Part shown: piece by piece, positions 24,310 to 35,659 of the stretch
Layout: every line of letters starts with the position of its first letter
Numbering within the stretch: position 1 is the stretch's first letter
Assembly (NCBI GenBank): GCA_023525715.1
Contig: CM042011.1
Span: 57,956,354 to 58,020,353 of the forward strand
Reading direction: 5' to 3'
DNA from: Cichorium intybus
Taxonomy: Eukaryota; Streptophyta; Magnoliopsida; Asterales; Asteraceae
DNA length: 64,000 nucleotides
Translations under genes and position numbers: made by a program
The notes under the pieces: model-generated
Told to the model about the DNA's origin: nothing
The model's database searches: none
What the model saw: the letters and a program-made list of their open reading frames with translations, nothing else

Positions 24310-25149
24310 TTTTCAGCGATCCGTGCTATTTTCAATCTTAGCCGTCCGTGAATTCCTCGATCCGACGGTCAAAAAGGAAGCGGGAAAATTTGCCTCCAAA
24401 AGCGTCGCCCCTAATGCCTAAGACGTCGCCGCTAATGCTATGTCATGCGGATCGCAATCTGAACCGTCCATTGCGTTACCATCTGACGGTCAAGAAAAAA
24501 GCGGTTTTTTGGCTTGTCGCCGCTAATACCCTCTTTCGTCGCCGCTAAAGGTCTGCGAACAGACTTAACCTCTTCGCCATCCCCATTTCGTCTGTTACGC
24601 AACACAAACATCCTCTCCTTTTCTCTCGATTATTCCGGCGATTGAGCGGTATTTTCCGACCACCACCACCCCAAAACATCCCCCGGTGCTCTCTTTCACT
24701 TCTACCGGCGGTTTAGTTCTCTTTACCGGCGATCCCGTTTTAATTCCGGCGACACATCTCTTTTTCGGCGATTAGCTTCTGTTTTCCGGCGATAGCTTCT
24801 CTTTTCCGGCGAGATTTGTCATCTATTGTGTAAGTTTTTTGATTATCTACTTATATTGTGTTAAATGTTGATTTTTAACCAACTTTTTCTCTTGTTAGAA
24901 CCACCACCACCACCACCAAGAACACCACCTGCTTCACCGCCGGCCACCTGCCGGAAAAAACGCCCCCACCGCCGGCCACCTGCTTCAGAAACAACATCTA
25001 CCACCATAAGTATGTGTTAATGATTTTTGCAATTTTTTTAAAGTCTTAATATGTTAAGTTCTTAATGTGTTAAGTTCTTGAAAAATGACTTATTATAAGC
25101 TCTTAATAGTTTATGAATAAATGTTTAATGGTTTTGATTTGTTTTGGAG

Positions 25150-25540
25150 GTGATGGTGTTAAGTTCTTAATATGTTAAGAACTTAATTTTTAAGTGATTA
25201 ATTATTAAGTGCTTAACATGGAAAATGATTTGGAAATTCTAATATGTTTGGAAAATGATTTGGAAAATGTATAATGTGATGGTGTTGTTAAGTTCTTAAT
25301 GTGTTAAGAACTTAATTTTTAAGTGATTAATTATTAAGTGCTTAACATGGAAAATGATTTGGAAATTCTAATATGTTTGGAAAATGATTTGGAAAATGTA
25401 TAATGTGATGGTGTTGTTAAGTTCTTAATGTGTTAAGTACTTAATTTTTAAGTGTTTAATTATTAAGTGCTTAATTTGAAAAATGGTTTGGAAAATATAA
25501 TATGTTTGGAAATGTTTTTGATAAGTGCTTAATTTTTAAG
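25150..25540 (+). repeat. Three tandem copies of a 129-bp AT-rich unit
   Basis: AAGTTCTTAAT recurs at about 25161, 25290 and 25419 with near-identical following sequence (ATGGAAAATGATTTGG, TAAGTGCTTAA). The third copy decays. Confidence 0.88.
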
Positions 25541-25854
25541 AACTTAATTATTAAGAACTTAATGCTTATGTTAAAAACTTAATTGTTAAATACTTAATTA
25601 TTAATTATTTGATTTGTTATAAATGTAACGTTTAGATCGTTTTAAATATAACGTTTAAATTCTAATTTTAAAAAATATAATGTTTAAATTGTAAATTATA
25701 AAAAATATAATGTTTAAATCTTAAAATTAATTATTAAATACTTAATTATATAGATTTTTTAAATCATTTTAAATATAACGTCTAAATAGCAACTTATAAA
25801 AAATAAAGTTATACGTTAATGTAACGTTTTAATAAAATTATTTGATATTTAATC

Positions 25855-26510
25855 CTAAACCTTAAACCCTAAACACTAAACCCTAAACCCTAAACCCTAA
25901 ACTCTAAACCCTTAAACCATAAAACATAAAATCTAAACCCTAAACCCTAAACCTCAAACCCTAACCCCTAAACCCTAAACCCTAAACACAAACTTATTTA
26001 AACCATAAAACTTAAACTCTAAACCCTAACCCCTAAACCCTAAACCCTAAACCCTAAACCCTAAACATAAACTTATTTAAACAATAAAACTTAAACTCTA
26101 ACCCCTAACCCTAAACCCTAAACCCTAAACCCTAAACCCTAAACATAAACTTATTTCTTAAACTCTAACCCCTAAACCCTAAACCCTAAACCCTAAACCC
26201 TAACCCTTAACCCCTAAACCCTAAACCCTAAACCCTAAACATAAACTTATGTCTTAACCTCTAAACCCTAACCCCTAAACCCTAAACCCTAAACATAAAC
26301 TTATTTCTTAAACTCTAACCCCTAAACCCTAAACCCTAAACCTTAACCCCTAAACCCTAAACCCTAAACCCTAAACATAAACTTATGTCTTAAACTCTAA
26401 ACCCTAACCCCTAAACCCTAAACCCTAAACCCTAAACCCTAAACCCTAACCCTTAACCCCTAACCCCTAAACCCTAAACCCTAAACAAAAACTTATTTAA
26501 ACCATAAAAC
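25855..26510. repeat. Interstitial telomere-type (CCCTAAA)n array with interruptions
   Basis: About 650 bp of CCCTAAA, the plant telomere repeat, in runs of two to six units, often with CCCTAAC or CCTTAAC variants. The runs are spaced by CATAAACTTATTTCTTAAACTC-type spacers recurring every roughly 60-110 bp. It lies wholly inside the CACTA element. Confidence 0.95.
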
Positions 26511-26553
26511 TTAAGGTTTGTCGCCGGTAATAACCCCTATCCTTGTAGTGATA

Positions 26554-27243
<690 letters not shown>

Positions 27244-27435
27244 CAACAAAATATTTTAAGAATAATTGCTAAAAATTTGGACCAACTTTGTTAAAAAAAT
27301 TTAAAACATGGGTAAAATTTGGCAAAAACGAAAATTAGTTTTTAAGACCAAAAACGAATTTTTATTTTCATATTTGGGCTATAAATGTAAAATAGAGAAG
27401 TTGGTATTGTCGCTATGCTTTACATGGTAACTTTG

Positions 27436-27690
27436 TCTACTCTCAGAGATAGGTGGTCGTGGTCCTTATTGGGTTCAGGAGATTTCTTGTGGCGTTTGCG
27501 CAAGCTTTGATTGATAAGCATGTGTTGGATTCTACTGATGCTTCTACTAGGTGGGTGCAATTTATTCCTGTTAAGGTGAATCTTTTTGTTGGCGTCTGGC
27601 TCTTATAAACTCCCTACTAGATGTAATATGGACCAACATTATTTGGATATTCACTCGTTTCATTGTCCAGTGTGTGATAACCGGGGAGGG
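27436..27690 (+). pseudogene. LINE reverse-transcriptase 3' end (zf-RVT-like) fragment
   Basis: Across three frames the plus strand gives DRWSWSLLGSGDF, STRWVQFIPVKVNLFV, KLPTRCNMDQH and HSFHCPVC. This matches the conserved W-rich and Cys-rich zinc-binding tail after plant non-LTR reverse transcriptases. Several frameshifts and no upstream RT domain, so it is a short 3' remnant, as expected of 5'-truncated LINEs. Confidence 0.75.
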
Positions 27691-27940
27691 AGGGACAGCT
27701 AGTCGCCTATTTTTGGTTTGCTATATTGCAACTTATTTGTTGTGACAAGTGACATGATGGTGGGATTTGAGTTTGCCTACGATTTTGACTTATCATGACT
27801 GATTATGTTGATTCATTTTTCTCTGCTTTGTAAAAGATGTTGAAAAATCATCTTGAAGTTGTGTTAATTTTATATTACGTGGAAGCATATTTGGATGGTT
27901 AGAAATTTTATTTTTGTTTGATAGAATTGTTACCAAGTAT

Positions 27941-27986
27941 TTTATTATTATTATTATTATTATCATTATTATTATTATTATTATTT
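27941..27986. repeat. (ATT)n microsatellite
   Basis: About 45 bp of TTA repeats with one TCATTA interruption. Confidence 0.95.
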
Positions 27987-27989
27987 TGT

Positions 27990-29420
27990 TAACACTAGGA
28001 ATAGCAGGCTCAACATCATGACCCTAAAATTGCTATATTCTTGATATATCTATTTTTTAATTTATCTCTAAGAAAATTATATTGTCCCAGAAAAACACGA
28101 AGAAAGTCGTCGTTTTAAATTATATTCAAATGAAAAACACGAGTCGTCTCTTTCCTTTCTCCATTGTCATCAAAGAACAACCGGTCACTCATCACTCATC
28201 ACTCATACACACAAACACCAAAAACACAAAGTAGACAAACATAAATTCATTAAGAATGATACATGCATTCTAGGCAATTATTCTCGTACAAAATCAAATA
28301 ACGGTTAATGGCCGCTATTTGAAATAGCGGTGGTATAACGGTTTTTAATACTTCGTAGAATTAATATCTATACTCCTATATTTATTTATAATACCTGAAT
28401 TTCTTGTTAATCAGAATCTATTCTCATACAAAGAATCAAATCTCACAATAAACAATATACACAAAACAATGACCTCAACACACATCACATTTAACAACCC
28501 AATATTTTTCATAAATTCTGAAAACATAATCACCTTATCCAAATAGCGGTCGTACGGCCGCTATAACGGTCCCGAATAGTGCCAAATCTCGGAAAAATCT
28601 CGAAAAATAACGACGCTAATTGTGCCAGCGAGAAAACCAAACGCTATTATCAACCGCTATTTTGTAATATCTTGCAAACCATTATAGCAATACTATAGCG
28701 TGCGATTGACTGCTTAGCCTGCAACCTATATATTTAAAACATACCAAAACAAACAACAGTAATTTGTTTATTAGCTTTTGTGATCTTACATGGTAAAATG
28801 TATTTACAAGCTTCTTTTTGGAGTTTAAGGCCAATAGTTGCTCCTTAAAGGTTTCCATGGTTAATGAGATAGCAATTAGTAGTCAGAAGCAAAAGATATT
28901 CTACTGAAACTAACACAAGAATTAGGATAGATATTTGTGAAATGCTTAATTTGTTAACATGGTCAAATAAAATCTTGAATTGTCAATAAGAGTATGTTTG
29001 GCAGACTAGCTAAAAAGTTAGCTGATAAAAATGGCGTTTGGTAAAAACTAGTTGATAATTAAAATGACATAAAAGTGTATGTAGAAAAATGACTTTTTAT
29101 AATTAATCAGGGGTATATTTGGTAGAAATGTATAAAAACATCATAAGCTCGTTGAAACGTTGGTGTTAGTGACTTTTTAAAAGGTAGCTTATAAACTTTT
29201 TTTCATTTGCCAAAGATGACAACTTGAAAAGCTCAAAAAATAAGTTAACTTGTAAGCTAGCTGTGGCACATCAAACATAGCCTAAATTATAAATGATTAT
29301 TTTGATTGGCGGTGGAATATGGTGTACTTACAAGCTTCTTTTGTTACATACAATATATAACGTTTAGTGGGTATAATAGAATCACTGAATCAACCCCTTT
29401 TACTTTTGTCTCTCCATCTC
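27990..29420. other. No gene; two MITE-like patches
   Basis: 28295-28345 and 28540-28715 share GCCGCTAT/ATAGCGG motifs in both orientations. 28988-29283 starts GTATGTTTGGCAGACTAGCT and ends with AAGCTAGCTGTGGCACATCAA, an imperfect inverse pair typical of short hAT-like MITEs. No TSDs were confirmed. No coding frame of note. Confidence 0.35.
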
Positions 29421-29708
29421 CTCCCCATTGCGTTTACTCAATGCCTCAACACCAATCGATTTAACACATAAAAAAGTGGTTCATATTTGTATTATGTGTT
29501 TTGTGTTCCAAGAAAAGCAACAGATGAGTATGTATGTTGATAGGGGCTCAAGGGCGAACAGAGCAGATGAAAGTAACGGTGTGTTGTTTTCCGATGAAGA
29601 AGGTGACGATGGAGTAGAGTGCACAGTAGAAGGATATTGGTAGGCATATATCTCTCTACTTTATACGGTCACAGATGAATGGCAAAAAGCCCTAAATGAG
29701 GACATCGG

Positions 29709-29926
29709 TAGTGGTGAGCAAAAACCAAATCGCAAAACAAAAAAATCGCAAACCGATAAAATCGCAAAATCGAATAATTGAAACCGAACGTTAAACCGAT
29801 AGTGTGGTTTTTTATTTTGTAAAAACCGATTATTTACGGTGCGGTACGGTTTTACGTTATATATCGCACCAAAAAAAGCGCACCACAAAATTTGTAATAA
29901 CTGCACCATATGCTTTTTTTAATATT

Positions 29927-30008
<82 letters not shown>

Positions 30009-30543
30009 CCTATTTAATATTTATAAAGCATATTGTTTCTTATATGGTTTTATAGATAAAATTGACAAAAAGAAGCCAATAAGTAGATACCAATTGCAAC
30101 CTAAGTTCAGTTCATAGACCAGATTTAGCTTTTAAGATCTCTGATGTATCTTTTGTCACATAAATATTATTATTTTAAGTTTTCTTAACTATGTTTTAAG
30201 TTCTGACATTTTTAGCATTCTAGTCATTAACTCGCTACAAAGTCATTTTGCATTTGTGTTTGATTTATTATAAGCCTAAACAGATATGATTATAATTTAT
30301 CCGTTTTGAAGTGTTAAAAACGCCTCAAAGTAAAAACTGCATAGTAACTATTGCGGTTTATAAACCTAACCGAACCATATAAAACTGAACCGCACTTAAA
30401 TTAGCAAACCGCAATACAAAAATTCAACGGTGAAATTTTAAAAATCTAAACATCGATGTAAAAAAAACCGTATCACGCCACCTCTAGTTAAAAAACCGTA
30501 TCACGCCACCTCTAGTTAAAAAACCGTATCACGCCCACCTCTA
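29709..30543. mobile_element. Non-autonomous hAT element, 835 bp, TSD GACAYCGG
   Basis: Left end TAGTGGTGAGC, right end GCCCACCTCTA (inverse TAGAGGTGGGC). Flanks are GACATCGG (29701-29708) and GACACCGG (30544-30551), an 8-bp duplication with one change. Inside are AAACCG/GCGGTT blocks in both orientations, a (TA)n array at 29932-30007, and at the right end three tandem copies of a 29-bp unit with CCGTATCACGCCACCTCTAG (30465-30543), i.e. the terminus is triplicated. Confidence 0.8.
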
Positions 30544-30551
30544 GACACCGG

Positions 30552-30835
30552 CAATAAAAAACTCTCTCTGATCAATACAATCATTAAAAAAGGTTACATA
30601 AAACACCAAAATACCCTCATGTACATTGCATATTCAGTGTCTTAACGGTTCCACCTTAATGGCACTTAGGGAAGAGACCAACTATGAATTAAAAAATAAG
30701 ACCATAACAAATGAATCATGTGGACTAAAGGTGTATCAAATAGCAAACCACATGAACCAAATATGTAATTTACTCTTCTAATAATTTGTTATTTTTTATA
30801 TTATCCTCTAATAATCAATAAGTTTAAAAAGGGTA
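30552..30835. other. No gene seen
   Basis: Short AT-rich interval between the third hAT element and the fold-back MITE; nothing recognised. Confidence 0.5.
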
Positions 30836-31086
30836 TTTTCAGAAAAGTCCTATTATTTTTGAAAAATTAACAAAAAGTCTCAAAATATTTTTTGGAACAG
30901 AAAAGCCCAGAGAAGAGAAAACTTGTAAAGTTATTCAATTTCACCATTTTCTATCGGTCGGTAGAAAAGAGCGGTAGAAAAGGGTGAAATTGAATAACTT
31001 TACAAGTTTTCTAGGATTTTCTTTTCAAAAAGTAATTTTAAGACTTTTTCGTTAATTTTTCCAAAATATCTGAAGAAAACCCTATA
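30836..31086. mobile_element. Fold-back MITE, copy 1
   Basis: Nearly the whole length folds on itself. A perfect 29-bp inverted pair is at 30917-30945 and 30983-31011, and outer arms (AAAAATTAAC...AAAGTCT) pair with 31019-31075. Only about 37 bp separates the perfect arms. A second copy is at 32083-32312. Confidence 0.75.
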
Positions 31087-31119
31087 AAGTAAATGTTAAC
31101 CAACATTTGGATTAAAACC

Positions 31120-31268
31120 TACACATGTGATATCTTGTATATACAAATTGAAATACAAGGTAATCGAGCCAATGACTGTGTAGAACAAAATTAAACCTAC
31201 ACCTATCTTGTATATTCAAAATGAAATACATGGTAATCGAGCAAACGGGTTGTGTAGAACAAAATAAG
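31120..31268 (+). repeat. Imperfect tandem duplication, about 75 bp
   Basis: AACCTACAC, then TATCTTGTATAT, GAAATACA, GGTAATCGAGC and TGTGTAGAACAAAAT, occurs twice in a row with small indels. Confidence 0.85.
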
Positions 31269-31269
31269 A

Positions 31270-32080
31270 TAAATGTTGCATTGTTTGTTAATATAATGTG
31301 ATTATCCTTTGTTTTATTTTGCTAGAAAATAATGTGAAATTGTACTAAACTTTATTCATTCCTTTTATACCAAGAATGTTCCACAAGGATGTGAGAAATT
31401 AGGTGGAACCTGATCAAAACTAAAAACATTTTTATCAATTAGAGAGGTCATTAGGATATGCAATCACTTTTGCGTCCGAACTCCATCTAATAATATAAAT
31501 GACCCACCTCACTTCAGACCATGATTAACTCTCGATTTCAAGCTGAAACTAATATCTTATTATGATTAGTATGTATCTAAAGGAAACAAAAGTGGAAATT
31601 TTAGCTGAAAAATAAGGCTATGTCATTTAACTTACAAATTTCACTGTTTTGAAGCTTTCTCCCTCAAGAGGAAGTATTTGTATTCCCCACTCACAGAACT
31701 AAACATACAAACAACAAAAGCACGGTGAATTAACCATTTATTTTTCTTATAAAGTCATATATACAAATATTATTATCAAATTAAAAAAAATTGATTAAAC
31801 CTTACATTAAGCTTATTAAAGATGCAATGAAATATATCATGAACAAGAAGATCTGAAATGCAGGACAACAAAACTTTGCGATTAGGGAGAACTTCGGATC
31901 AGTACAAGACTACCGCTTTGGTATGAAAGTTTGAACATATAACCGTACGATATAGATGGAATTTCTTTGAATTTGGGTCAGTACCGGTTTGAGTACCGAT
32001 TTGAGTTCACTATTTAGTGTGTAATACTTGTTCCTACTATGATAATCTAAGTATATGCTTTAGATATCCATATATAGGTT
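31270..32080. other. No gene seen
   Basis: AT-rich interval with no recognisable coding frame or repeat boundary. Confidence 0.45.
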
Positions 32081-32082
32081 TT

Positions 32083-32312
32083 TCTTCAGAAAAGTCCTGA
32101 TATTTTGCGAAAATTAAGGAAAACATCCTAAAATAATTTTTTGAACAGAAAACTATAGGGAATCTGGAAAAACTAATCAATTTCTCCTTTTTCTACCAGT
32201 AGCCAGTAAAAATGACGAAATTAAATAATTTAGTTTTCTAGGATTTTATGTTAAAAAACTTATTTTGGAACTTTTTCGTTAGTTTTCTCAAAATATCGGG
32301 ATTTTTTTAGGA
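32083..32312. mobile_element. Fold-back MITE, copy 2
   Basis: Shares with copy 1 the left arm TTCTTCAGAAAAGTCCTGATA-like start, AAATTAAGGAAAA, the centre AATCAATTTC...GAAATTAAATAA and the right arm AGTTTTCTAGGATTTT...TTTTTCGTTAG. Inverted structure is clear but more decayed. It ends about 60 bp before the TATA box of the VSP pseudogene. Confidence 0.65.
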
Positions 32313-32395
32313 AACTCAAGTTAAAAAATGATATGCGTGGACGACCATCTCTTCAAAGAGGGGATTAGTACCGAGCTTATATAAGACTATAAGCA

Positions 32396-33171
32396 ATGCC
32401 ATATGCTTCCATCTCACAACACAAAGTACCACCTCCTAATGCATACCCAGCACACACCATGGTTATCACATTACTTTTCCTTCTCTTAACCTCCAAAACC
32501 ACCGTTGCATCTACAAACATTATCCACCTGCTTAAGCCTCATGCCGGCTCTGTCGGCCACAAGCATTCCGACCTCAACTGCTTGAGCTAGCAGTTGGCCG
32601 TCGAGACCAACAACCTCTAGAAATGGACCCAATTTCCCCAAGAATGCGAAGACTATGTCGGGTATTACATGCTCGAAAAACAATATCATCACGAGTGTGA
32701 TATTGTCGCCGCCGCAACCTATGAGTATGACAAAGGCCTCAACCTTACCGGAGACGGAAAGGACGTTTGGGTGTTCGACATCAATGAAACTACGCTCTCT
32801 AATATCCCAAAATATGCTCGCGACACAATCGCTTTCGGGTAAAAAGTTGTTTAAAATCAATCTTTCTGTATCATTATCATATTTTTTATCGTTATCGATG
32901 TAACAAATTTAAAGGCAGTAAGTTATACTACATGGGAAAAGCTAATCTTGAAGTGAGTAATTAGATATATATTATTTAACATCCTCGTTCTAAATTGTTG
33001 TGTTCAGATTAAATAAATAATCATGGGACAATGTTTGCAGGGGAGGGGGAGGGAGGAAGCGGAGTACAAGTCGAAGAAAAGGCAAGAGTTAGAGGCGGCT
33101 GGATACAGGATTCGGGGGAATATGGGTGATCAATGGAATGATTTTCTTGGGAACAACGTCGGCGAGCGGTA
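32396..33171 (+). pseudogene. VSP/acid-phosphatase-like pseudogene, truncated copy
   Basis: Homologous to the gene at 21623-22558, promoter included. Exon 1 (about 32459-32838) keeps the signal peptide and HKHSDLNCLS but has TAG at 32588-32590 and another TAG at about 32618, and the nucleophile motif reads FDINET, so the second catalytic Asp is lost. Nearly all of exon 2 is deleted: only AVSYTTWEKLILK (about 32915-32951) remains. Exon 3 (33041-33171) keeps NMGDQWNDFLGNN, where the motif IV Ser is Asn, and breaks off before the conserved FKLPDPMYY end. It is non-functional as a phosphatase. The downstream sequence is unrelated. Confidence 0.9.
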
Positions 33172-33179
33172 ATGATCCC

Positions 33180-33530
33180 TTTGTTAGAATTGGTCTTAGA
33201 AAACCACACATTGTCTAACCAAATCAAATTCTCTCTCGATACGTTCCTCAAAAGATCCGATTCGGGCAGATTCTTCCCCCAACTAACGAAGAGATCTTGG
33301 CGGAATTGCCACATATGAAATTGAGCACAATTTTGCAAAGAAATAGCCGACTTGTTTCTCGAGAAGAGATGGGAAACATGCTCAATATCATTTGATTGAA
33401 TAGTTGACCCAGCCCCTTGTTGTTTGAAAAAACCCTCCACTTCAATTGGTATTTTTTTCACGAAAAGCAGACATGAGATTGCAATCGCTTTTGACATGAA
33501 GTTGGGCTTAGCAGCCAACAACTCGAGGAA
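33180..33530 (-). other. Open minus-strand stretch, unidentified
   Basis: A reading frame of roughly 120 codons (with IEHVSHLF, FHMWQFRQDLFVSWGK and LIWLDNVWFSK) abuts the broken end of the VSP pseudogene. The HLF and W-rich spacing is faintly like the tail of LINE reverse transcriptases, but I cannot call it. Confidence 0.2.
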
Positions 33531-33668
33531 AAGGTTATGAACCTTCTAAACCTTGTTAGGATTGGGCTTAGTACCCCGCAATCGCTTTTAACATGGAGTT
33601 GGGCTTAGCAGTCGGTAACTTAAGGCAAAGGTTATGAACCTTTTGAACTTTATTAGGATTGGGATTAT
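33472..33668 (+). repeat. Tandem duplication with a period of about 104 bp
   Basis: CAATCGCTTTTGACATG...GTTGGGCTTAGCAG...AAGGTTATGAACCTT...TTAGGATTGGG occurs at 33481 and again at 33579 with scattered changes. Confidence 0.85.
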
Positions 33669-33889
33669 ATCATCCAACAATTTATGTGTGCTCCAAGTGA
33701 TCAGTGCGGACAAAAATGTAATGGAAAATGGTGACATGCGGCTTGGCTGCTGTTGTGAGACCATGTAATGTCACCGTTGTTGAAAGTCAGACATATAAAG
33801 TTGTTGTTAAGAGCTGTACAGAGAAGCTGCTATTAAAAGATGTGCTAAGGGCTGTTAAGGGTTGCGCAACAAAGATTCTAGGAGGATCT

Positions 33890-34076
33890 GGGCAGTGATG
33901 CTGCTGGCATGAGCTGGAGTGGTGCTGCTAGCATGAGCCGGGCAGCAATGTTGCTGGCATGAACTGGGCAACAATGCTGGTGGCATGAACTATGCAGTGA
34001 TGCTACTGGCAAGAGCTAGGTAGCGGTGCTGCTGGCATGAGCTGGGCAATGATGTTGCTGGCGGGTTGCTGGGCCG
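33890..34076 (+). repeat. Minisatellite, about 7 copies of a roughly 27-bp unit
   Basis: Units of the type GCTGCTGGCATGAGCTGGGC are repeated with variation (GCATGAGCCGGGCAGCAATG, GGCATGAACTGGGCAACAAT). Confidence 0.85.
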
Positions 34077-34202
34077 CATAGCTACTGTTTGATTCTTTTT
34101 TACATAGTAATAGTCGTATTTTGAGAATTCGTTATTAGCTCGTCATATAAATTGTCACCCGAGAATGCTTTTGCTTAATGTTGTGTCAGCCCTTCTACTC
34201 CT

Positions 34203-34227
34203 CCCCCGCCCCCCCCCCCCCCCCCCT
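34203..34227. repeat. Poly-C tract
   Basis: Five C, one G, then 19 C. Such tracts are also common sequencing and assembly weak points. Confidence 0.95.
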
Positions 34228-34477
34228 ATTGGAAAATGTGATGATGAGTAAATGAGGATGATGAATGTATGGGGTTAAGCCTTGTGTGACCGGTTGGTAA
34301 TAGGATTGATTTCATATTTTTAAGTACTTCATCTTTTAGGTGGCAAGTGCTGGCACACTTTCCATGTAGAAAGGAAAGTCGAGTTTTATGGAACGACCAA
34401 CTTAAATTGTTCTGTGTGTTGGTTTGTCTTGTGAGTTATCGTCACGGTGTTCCTTTGTAGTTCTAGTTGATGGAAAT

Positions 34478-34869
34478 GTCCCTAAAGCCCAAAATTTCTA
34501 AGGTTTCGAAATTATAGATAACCCTCCATAATTTCGCCACCTATATTATAACCTGGCCAGTTATCACTCAACTATTGAGTAATTACAAAACCAGTCCCTG
34601 CACCTTTAATTAATTAAATTAATTCCAATTAATTCTAGATTAATTTCTAATTAATTAATATAGTTTCCAATTAATATATTATCACCATAATATATTAATA
34701 AACCTTTTATTTAATTTCTACTGATTTATTAATCATATAATAAATCAATCTTTCTCTCTCTTGGAATTTCTGTCAAACCTCTAGCTATGAGGGCAACCCA
34801 AATGAACTTTGTTTCTATTAATAAAATAAATACAAATTATAAGTCATGACTTAGACACCTAATCCAACA
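34478..34869 (-). repeat. Copia 3' LTR (at least its first part)
   Basis: On the minus strand it begins TGTTGGATTAGGTGTC right after the polypurine tract and stays LTR-like (AT-rich, TATAATATAG at about 34550) to TTTCCATCA near 34478. Because the available 5' LTR piece is the other end of the LTR, the two cannot be compared directly, and the true end may be lost. Confidence 0.6.
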
Positions 34870-34879
34870 GTCTCCCACT

Positions 34880-35655
34880 TGAATAAGTCTATGACTTTAA
34901 TTGTCAATAGATAAGTGACCGTACGATCCTCCGTCCAACAAGATATTTCCGGACATGAGACATGGATTAAGATTAGTCTCAGTATGATACTCTGTTTCCC
35001 GATTTCTGATTTGCATATGACTTTAAGACTACTAAGTGAACACATCAATTAAGTCCTGGTTGGCCAACACTTTCAGTCAACTTCAAAATCATCGAGAGGC
35101 CTACAGATATCTGTTTCCCATCAGGGTCAAGGAACGAATAAGCTTCGACTCATATGCTTATATCTTTTACCAGTCAAATCACTCACAACAATACGTTTTG
35201 TAACATCGAGTTACTGATGCGTTTTCACATTATCAATGAGCAACTGCCTTGCAAATTATAACTCATATGTCTCCACTTCAAGATCATAAGATGTTATCGT
35301 CTCAACATTGCTCGTGATATAATCCATGAAGCAATCTTTTGAGCGTGGGTTTATCCAATACTCAAATCTCCATTTTCTAACTACTCATGAACGTTGTAGC
35401 AATGTTGTTGCTATGTCTAACTCCTTAGACAATCTACAAACCAATTCATGACAGTCTTCATTCATACTTACTTCCAAAAAGTATGAGCGACTGTGGATAT
35501 TTGAATAATCATATTACTCAGGAAGTAAACTTGCAAAAAGAAACACAATGACAAACAATTGACAAATAGTAGTAAACAATACTCATTAATAAATCTCTAT
35601 TATTAAATCACCAAAGTCAATTACATTTACATTGTTACAAGTTTCAAAATCCTAT
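34880..35655 (-). other. Copia 3' non-coding region
   Basis: Between the RNase H end and the polypurine tract. No coding frame of note; short duplicated CTCATATG bits only. Confidence 0.5.
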
Positions 35656-35659
35656 TTAA

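Larger units (their letters stand above)
24176..26550. mobile_element. Non-autonomous CACTA (En/Spm) element, 2.4 kb, TSD ATA
   Basis: Starts CACTACAAGAAACA and ends CCTTGTAGTG, the classic CACTA inverted ends. The 3-bp duplication ATA is at 24173-24175 and 26551-26553. Subterminal units GTCGCCGGTAATA and GTCGCCGCTAAT occur in both orientations at both ends. No transposase genes; the interior holds a C-rich CCACCACC stretch (24895-25005), three 129-bp repeats and a long (CCCTAAA)n-type array. Confidence 0.92.

Noticed and set aside
25855..26510. True chromosome end or degenerate subtelomere
   Set aside because: The array is enclosed by a CACTA element with matched ends and TSD, with unrelated DNA on both sides.
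29428..29643. 71-codon frame with an acidic C-terminus
   Set aside because: No family resemblance, atypical start and no conserved context; cannot be told from chance.
33021..33521. 166-codon minus-strand frame as a gene
   Set aside because: It runs through the antisense of VSP pseudogene exon 3; only its outer part could be coding and no family could be named.
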